Source: Solirubrobacteraceae bacterium (GTDB taxonomy: Bacteria; Actinomycetota; Thermoleophilia; Solirubrobacterales; Solirubrobacteraceae). Taken from it: a DNA stretch of 11,437 nt. A program made the translations under genes and the position numbers. Positions 7,193-11,437 of this stretch are shown piece by piece; the first letter of the stretch is position 1; each line of letters starts with the position of its first letter. A model generated the notes under the pieces. The model did no database searches. It worked only from the letters and a program-made list of their open reading frames with translations, and had not been told where the DNA came from. The stretch is taken from assembly GCA_017882405.1 (NCBI GenBank), contig JADGPO010000047.1, positions 1 to 11,437 on the forward strand, given 5' to 3'.

Positions 7193-7927
7193 TCACGACA
7201 CCACCGCGCCGTCGCGGATCTCGACCACGCGGTCCGCGCCGCCCGCGACCCGGGCCGAGTGGGTGACCACCACGACGGTGCTGCCGTGCTCCTCGCGCAG
7301 CCGTCCCAGCGCCTCCAGCACGATCCGCTCGTTGCCCGCGTCCAGTTCGCCGGTCGGCTCATCGGCGAGCACCAGCGGAGCCTGCCGCGCGAAGGCCGCA
7401 GCGATCGCCACCCGCTGCTGCTCTCCGCCGGACAGCGCGCCGGCGCGATGCGTCGCCCGGTCGGCGAGGCCGAACGTCACGAGCGCGTCATGGGCGGCGG
7501 CGACGGGATCGTCATGCCCGGCGAGGTGCAGGCCGACGGCGACGTTCTCCCGCGCCGACAGCGTCGGCCACAGGTTGTCGCTCTGGAACACGAGCGCCAC
7601 CTCCCGCGCCCGGTAGCGGGCCAGCTCGTCGTCGTCCAGGCGGTGGAGCGAGCGCTCGCCGACCCGGACCTCTCCCGCCGATGGCTCGTCCAGCGCCGCG
7701 GCCAGGGCCAGCATCGTGCTCTTCCCGCACCCCGACGGACCCAGCACGGCGATCAGCTCACCTTGTCTGACCGCCAGCTCCAGGCCCCGCAGCGCGACCG
7801 TCTCCACCGGCCCCGAGCGATAGATCTTGAACACGTCGTGCAGTTGCAGCGCTGGCCAGTCGAGCCGCTCCGCGGCCGGCTCGGGCTCCCGCCAGAGGCT
7901 GTCGACGCTCTCGCCGGCGCTGGTCAT
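7193..7927 (-). CDS. ABC transporter ATPase, LolD/MacB class (second of two)
   Basis: From ATG 7927 this is 244 residues. After a 25-residue acidic leader come Walker A GPSGCGKS (63-70), Q-loop Gln115 in FQSDNLWP, signature LSGGE (165-169), Walker B LVLADEPT with Asp189 and Glu190, and H-loop His223. All catalytic residues are present, so neither ATPase of this operon looks degenerate. It is clearly different from its neighbour in sequence and has the longer N-terminal leader. The ATG overlaps the stop of the lipoprotein gene as ATGA. A GTG six bases upstream (7933) is an alternative start with slightly better spacing to a GAGAG. It may form a heterodimer with the other ATPase on one ten-segment permease, or serve a permease encoded elsewhere. 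Confidence 0.92.
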   Translation of the reverse strand: MTSAGESVDSLWREPEPAAERLDWPALQLHDVFKIYRSGPVETVALRGLELAVRQGELIAVLGPSGCGKSTMLALAAALDEPSAGEVRVGERSLHRLDDDELARYRAREVALVFQSDNLWPTLSARENVAVGLHLAGHDDPVAAAHDALVTFGLADRATHRAGALSGGEQQRVAIAAAFARQAPLVLADEPTGELDAGNERIVLEALGRLREEHGSTVVVVTHSARVAGGADRVVEIRDGAVVS

Positions 7928-8631
7928 CGCCACTGGAAGCTCTCGATCATCTTCCGGTACGCATCGACGGTGTCGACTCCAACCGGGGTCCCGAGGTCGA
8001 TCACGGCGCGGCGGCCGCCGCTGGCCAGCTCGTAACGGTCGACGATCAGGGTGACGCGCTTGCCGGTGACCGGATCCGGTGCGCTCTGGGTCGTGTATGT
8101 CGCCTTGACCAGCCGCGTCGATCCCAGGTGGATGATTTTGGGCGCACGGAAGCTGAGGGTCGGGTTGGAGCTCTTCAGGGCCGTCAGCTGCGCCGCGACG
8201 CTCGCCGGCGACGGCGCCGCCCCTCGATCGACCACCACGTGCACCCGGTTGTTCTTGTCACGGAACGTGACGTTGTGGGAAAGGCCGCTCTGCGTCCATC
8301 CCTCCGGATATTTGATCGAGTAGCCCGCCGGGCGGTTGGTGAACACCAGGAACACTTGGTTGTCCGGGATGTCGCCGGTCGCGGTGGCCTGCGCCTCCGC
8401 CGACAGCGCGCCCGCGGTGGGGGTGGAAGCGGCCCCTGAGGTTGAGCTCGCGGAAGCAGGGCCGGTGGAGGTCGCCGAGCCCGTGGAGACGGATGCGGAC
8501 CCGGGCGACGTCGAGGGTCCTGAGGAGTTGGTGGAGGATCCGCAGCCGGCCGCCCCCAGCGTCACGATCCCGGCCACGGCCACGGCCACGGCCACGGCGA
8601 CGGCCACGCAGAGCTTCTGAGACGAGAGCAT
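7924..8631 (-). CDS. Secreted lipoprotein with a PsbP/Mog1-like C-terminal domain
   Basis: The ATG at 8631 gives 235 residues starting with a lipoprotein signal peptide: MLSSQK, a hydrophobic core made of six Val-Ala pairs (9-20), then the lipobox LGAAGC with the lipidated Cys at 30. A Ser/Thr/Gly/Ala/Pro-rich flexible linker runs to about residue 86. The rest is a compact domain with GYSIKYPEGWTQ near 103-114, a charged VTFRDKNN turn and a final YRKMIESFQW near 225-234. This pattern of a YP-x-GW opening and a hydrophobic SF ending fits the PsbP/Mog1p fold seen in bacterial surface lipoproteins; the fold is inferred from motifs. Longer upstream frames lack a signal peptide. It is the first gene of the operon and ends in an ATGA overlap with the ATPase. 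It may be a substrate-binding or sensing partner of the transporter. Confidence 0.87.
   Translation of the reverse strand: MLSSQKLCVAVAVAVAVAVAGIVTLGAAGCGSSTNSSGPSTSPGSASVSTGSATSTGPASASSTSGAASTPTAGALSAEAQATATGDIPDNQVFLVFTNRPAGYSIKYPEGWTQSGLSHNVTFRDKNNRVHVVVDRGAAPSPASVAAQLTALKSSNPTLSFRAPKIIHLGSTRLVKATYTTQSAPDPVTGKRVTLIVDRYELASGGRRAVIDLGTPVGVDTVDAYRKMIESFQWR
8571..8606. repeat. Six-unit hexanucleotide tandem repeat in a signal-peptide coding region
   Basis: Six consecutive copies of CGGCCA, the fifth being CGGCGA, lie inside the lipoprotein signal sequence. On the coding strand they read as GTGGCC units, giving six Val-Ala pairs in the hydrophobic core. A change of one unit would add or remove two residues without shifting the frame. 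Confidence 0.9.
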
Positions 8632-8713
8632 GGGCGCACAGTGCCGGGATGATCTGACGATCTCCTGAATGCATCGGTCCCGCGCAGCCGCGCCCGCGAT
8701 ACTTGCCGCAGGT
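8632..8713. promoter_or_regulatory. Divergent intergenic region controlling the ABC operon and the two-component pair
   Basis: These 82 bp separate the lipoprotein start from the response regulator start and must hold the promoters of both divergent units if they are not read through from elsewhere. Two GATC-started octamers lie head to tail at 8651-8658 (GATCTGAC) and 8659-8666 (GATCTCCT). They could be an imperfect direct-repeat site of the kind OmpR-type regulators bind. GATACT at 8698-8703 resembles a -10 box for the regulator, which would leave only a 10-base leader. None of these is strong; the divergent layout itself is the firm observation. Confidence 0.4.
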
Positions 8714-9382
8714 ATGCAGCCAACGCTGTTGATCGTCGAGGACGACGCCGCGCTGCGTGATGTCCTGGTCCGGAGCCTGCGGAAGGAGGGCTTCAGCGCC
8801 CGCGCTTTCGCCACCGGCCGTGAGCTGCTGGCGCAGGCGCTGTCCGCATCGCCCGACGCGCTGGTGATCGACATCGGGCTTCCGGACGCCGACGGACGCG
8901 ATCTCTGCCAGGCCCTCCGGGCCCGAGGCGTCCAGTCCCCGGTGCTGTTCCTGACCGCCCGCGACGCGCTTACCGATCGGCTGAGCGGCTTCAGCGCCGG
9001 GGCCGACGACTACGTCACCAAGCCGTTCGACATCGAAGAGCTGGTCGCTCGGCTCCAGGCCCTCCTGCGGCGCTCGGCGCTGGAGCCGAGCGCGGTCGGC
9101 GTCGCGGGACTGGCGCTGGACCCGTCACAGCTCACCGTCTCCCGCGACGGAAGCTCGCAGATGTTGACGCCGACGGAATTTCGGCTGCTAGCGGCGCTGA
9201 CCGCGCGGACGGGCAAGGCCGTCTCCAGGCAGGATCTGATTCGTACCGCCTGGCCGCATGGGGCGATCGTGCAGGACAACACGCTCGACGTCTACATCGC
9301 TCGGATCCGGCGCAAGCTAGAAGCGCTTCCCACCGCTCCTACGATCAAGACGGTGCACGGGCTGGGGTACTGCCTGCAATGA
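8714..9382 (+). CDS. OmpR-family response regulator (intact)
   Basis: The 222-residue protein has a complete receiver: acidic pocket Glu9-Asp10-Asp11, phospho-acceptor Asp53 in VIDIGLPD, switch Thr81 in LFLTARD and Lys103 in DYVTKPFD. A winged-helix DNA-binding domain occupies about 128-222, with LTPTEFRLLAAL, the recognition-helix region DNTLDVYIARIRRKLE and the closing TVHGLGYCLQ hairpin. I chose ATG 8714 because it places LLIVEDD at the usual distance from the N-terminus. An in-frame start 45 bases upstream would only add unrelated residues. The stop overlaps the kinase start as ATGA, so the pair is translationally coupled. It is divergent from the lipoprotein/ABC operon, the usual position for a regulator of such a module. 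That target is inferred. Confidence 0.94.
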   Translation: MQPTLLIVEDDAALRDVLVRSLRKEGFSARAFATGRELLAQALSASPDALVIDIGLPDADGRDLCQALRARGVQSPVLFLTARDALTDRLSGFSAGADDYVTKPFDIEELVARLQALLRRSALEPSAVGVAGLALDPSQLTVSRDGSSQMLTPTEFRLLAALTARTGKAVSRQDLIRTAWPHGAIVQDNTLDVYIARIRRKLEALPTAPTIKTVHGLGYCLQ

Positions 9383-10725
9383 GGCGGCCGGGCGGATGGC
9401 ACCTGGGCCTGCGCGACCGGCTGCTGAGCTTCGTGCTGCTCGCGATCGGACTGGTGCTCGCCGCCCTCACCGCCGGCTTCAACCTCGTGCTGGCCGATCG
9501 CCTGGACGCCAGCGCGACCGGCGTCGTCCAAGCCCGCGCGACGGCGGAGCTGGCGGCACTGCGGATCAGCCACGGCCGGATAGCGCTTCCCGAGGCCCCC
9601 GACGAGACCGCCCCGGACACCCCGACCTGGGTGTTTCAGGGCACCCGCGCACTGGAGCGTCCTCGCTCCAGCCCCGCGAGCGACTCGGCCGCGGCCCGCC
9701 TGGCGGGTCGACCGCGAGGAGCGCTGGACGTGTCGGTGACGCAGACCCGGCTGTACTCGCTCCCAGTGGTCCAGAACCACCGACGGCTTGGCACGGTCGT
9801 GGCCGGAGTCTCCCTGGCGCCATACCAGCAGACCCGGCGCACGGCGCTGGCCGCCTCCGTCGTCCTCGCCCTCCTGGTCTTCCTGACGGTCGCGCTCGCT
9901 TCGTTGTGGCTGATCTCCAAGGCGCTGCGCCCCGTCGCCCGCATGACCACGCAGGCGGCGGAGTGGAGCGACCGCGATCTGGACCGTCGCTTCGCGCTCG
10001 GCGCTCCGCAGGACGAGATCACCCAGCTTGCGTCCACGCTCGACGGGCTGCTGGACCGCCTAGCCTCGAGCCTTCGCCGCGAGCAGCGCATCTCCGCCGA
10101 GCTCTCCCACGAGCTGCGCACCCCGCTGTCGAGCATCGCGGCCGAGGCGCAATTCGTCCTGCGCCACACTCAGCAGGACGAAGCCGGACGCCAGGGGCTC
10201 GAGAACATAGCCCAGAGCGCGACCCAGATGACGCGGACCATCGACACACTGCTCGCCGCCGCTCGGGCACAATTGAACCCCCGCCGTGGCACCAGCGACG
10301 CCGACGCCTGTGCCCGGGCGGCGATCGCCGACTGTCCGAACAACGTCGAGACCTCGATCAGGGGCTGCGCTGAACCACTCCGCGTGGCAGTCGAAGCGGA
10401 CCTGGTGGAGAGGATTCTGGCGCCGCTGATGGAAAACGCCTGCCGCCACGCCACGCATCACGCCTCAATCACCGTCGAGCGCCGCGGCACGACCGTCGAG
10501 TTCGCGGTCCTCGACGACGGCCCCGGCGTGGCGGCGCAGGACCTCGAGGTGATCTTCGTGCCCGGCCGGCAGGCCCGCACCGGGCCGTTCACCGCCATCG
10601 CGTCAGCCGGCGCCGGACTTGGTCTGGCGCTCTCCCGCCGCCTAGCCCGCTCCGCGGGAGGAGACGTCACCGCTGAACGCAGCGACTCCGGCGGCCGCTT
10701 CCTCGTACGCTTACCCGCCGCCTGA
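9379..10725 (+). CDS. Membrane sensor histidine kinase (intact)
   Basis: The protein has 448 residues. Membrane segments at about 15-37 and 156-179 enclose an extracytoplasmic sensor of about 118 residues with no domain I recognise. A HAMP linker follows (about 180-233), then the H box AELSHELRTPLS with phospho-acceptor His244. The ATP-binding domain has an N box (LMENACRHA, Asn353), G1 (DDGPGV, about 379-383) and G2 (GAGLGLALS, about 411-419), and ends in FLVRLPAA. A classical F box is not obvious; IFVPGRQARTG stands in its place. All catalytic motifs are in one frame. It is coupled by ATGA overlap to the upstream response regulator and should phosphorylate it. The signal is unknown. By analogy with BceS- or CpxA-type systems beside ABC exporters it could be envelope stress or an antimicrobial peptide, but nothing in the sequence proves this. 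Confidence 0.94.
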   Translation: MRRPGGWHLGLRDRLLSFVLLAIGLVLAALTAGFNLVLADRLDASATGVVQARATAELAALRISHGRIALPEAPDETAPDTPTWVFQGTRALERPRSSPASDSAAARLAGRPRGALDVSVTQTRLYSLPVVQNHRRLGTVVAGVSLAPYQQTRRTALAASVVLALLVFLTVALASLWLISKALRPVARMTTQAAEWSDRDLDRRFALGAPQDEITQLASTLDGLLDRLASSLRREQRISAELSHELRTPLSSIAAEAQFVLRHTQQDEAGRQGLENIAQSATQMTRTIDTLLAAARAQLNPRRGTSDADACARAAIADCPNNVETSIRGCAEPLRVAVEADLVERILAPLMENACRHATHHASITVERRGTTVEFAVLDDGPGVAAQDLEVIFVPGRQARTGPFTAIASAGAGLGLALSRRLARSAGGDVTAERSDSGGRFLVRLPAA

Positions 10726-11437
10726 GGCCAACCACCACCAGCCTCCCCTGCGCCGCCCCGTCCGTCATCAGGAAATCGGCCGCAACCGCTTGGCGATGCG
10801 GGCACTCGGCGGCACGAGCCGACCACCGCTGCAGCCCACTGGTCCGTCGCCAGCTTCGGTCAGCTCGACCGTCGAGCTGCGGCGAGCAGCAGCCAGCCCG
10901 ATTGGCGGTTGCTCCTGCTCGCCGAGCAAGCGCTGGCTGTGGCCGACAGCTGAGAACCGGCGCTTCCGCAGCCAAGAAGCGACACGCCGATACCCCAGCT
11001 AGTGGCCGATGTGTGATGCGGAGGAGCAGCAGGACAACGGCTCGCAGGGAGCGGTCACTCCCGCATTGCCAGGTTTACCGTCAGTCCCTCCCCCGGCCGG
11101 GATCTCTCCTCGTTTGGAACGCCAGCGAGAGCGTCGCGCCGGAGCCGTGAGGCTCGTGCTTGACCGCCTGGAGGCGGGAGTCCGAGCCGGCGCGCGAGCT
11201 TCTCCTCCGCCCGGAAGCGGAAGTCGTACTCGGCAGAGCCGTCCGGCGGTGCAGGCCGACCGCCAGATTTGTGCGATTCCTACAACCGGAGGCGGCTGAC
11301 GCGAACCGGTGGACATACCGCAGAGCCTCGCCGCGGGAGACGAAGAGCGGCGCTCCGATCGTGGTTGCCAACCTCGTGCCTACGCACGACCGGGGTCCTG
11401 GACCGCCGGGAGGCCGGTCGACCTGGCTGCTGCTATC
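10726..11437. other. Right flank without a recognisable gene
   Basis: After the kinase stop no frame on either strand gives a protein I can assign. Short open frames break each other up and carry no start with a convincing ribosome-binding site. The stretch holds arm B of the inverted repeat (about 10898-11073). From 11080 to the end a minus-strand frame has somewhat more protein-like composition, but I cannot name it. It may be decayed coding sequence. Confidence 0.55.
10898..11073 (-). repeat. Inverted repeat arm B (about 175 bp)
   Basis: The reverse complement of this stretch aligns with 104-274, with exact blocks 10948-10963 and 11014-11028 and roughly four of five positions matching overall. 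The similarity fades on both sides, near a shared CCTGGC-ATGCGG at the outer end and a shared AGGAGCA at the inner end. The copies face each other across about 10.6 kb. There is no transposase beside either copy and no obvious target-site duplication, so calling them insertion-sequence ends is not justified. They could be two members of a dispersed genomic repeat or two tails of a lost gene family. Confidence 0.8.

Noticed and set aside
6821..8035. Long plus-strand open frame of about 404 codons opposite both ATPase genes
   Set aside because: The opposite strand encodes two ATPases with all motifs. The plus-strand product has no recognisable domain and a typical antisense composition.
10868..10952. 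Possible C-terminal end of a gene (…LLLLAEQALAVADS then TGA), echoed on the minus strand within arm A
   Set aside because: No start, no ribosome-binding site and no recognisable domain upstream. It is treated as part of the repeat rather than called a gene.
1..11437. CRISPR arrays, rRNA, tRNA and riboswitches
   Set aside because: I saw no regularly spaced repeats, no cloverleaf with a T-loop consensus and no rRNA-like conserved segments on either strand.

Overview
The window is uniformly GC-rich DNA with dense, overlapping bacterial genes, GTG and TTG starts, and G/C-ending codons. The style of the OmpR-type regulators and of the ABC/lipoprotein operon suggests an actinobacterium, possibly Thermoleophilia (Solirubrobacterales/Conexibacter-like). 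That placement is an impression from gene style, not a search result. I see no rRNA, tRNA, CRISPR array or intact transposase.

Layout. Bases 1-500 hold no convincing gene but contain a hairpin, one arm of a diverged inverted repeat and a possible promoter. A small exported protein follows (501-860). A response regulator/histidine kinase pair (970-2882) is broken by a large internal deletion, many frameshifts and a nonsense codon. On the minus strand, read from 8631 down to 2820, is a tight five-gene operon: a PsbP-like lipoprotein, two different ABC ATPases, a 907-residue FtsX/MacB-type permease with ten predicted membrane segments, and an MpaA-like M14 zinc peptidase. Divergent from it, across 82 bp, is an intact OmpR-type response regulator and histidine kinase (8714-10725) with an ATGA overlap. 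Bases 10726-11437 again lack a recognisable gene but carry the second, oppositely oriented copy of the repeat seen at 104-274.

How it may work (inference). The intact two-component pair probably senses an envelope signal and controls the divergent operon. The permease plus two ATPases form a type VII ABC machine of the MacB/LolCDE/FtsEX class. Such machines export lipids or peptides, or transmit ATP-driven movement to envelope hydrolases. The co-encoded peptidase resembles murein peptide amidase, and the first gene is a surface lipoprotein. This favours a regulated cell-wall peptide remodelling or envelope-defence module over simple nutrient uptake. The dead two-component pair at the other end may be an earlier regulator of the same operon. 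The whole block is bracketed by the inverted repeat pair.
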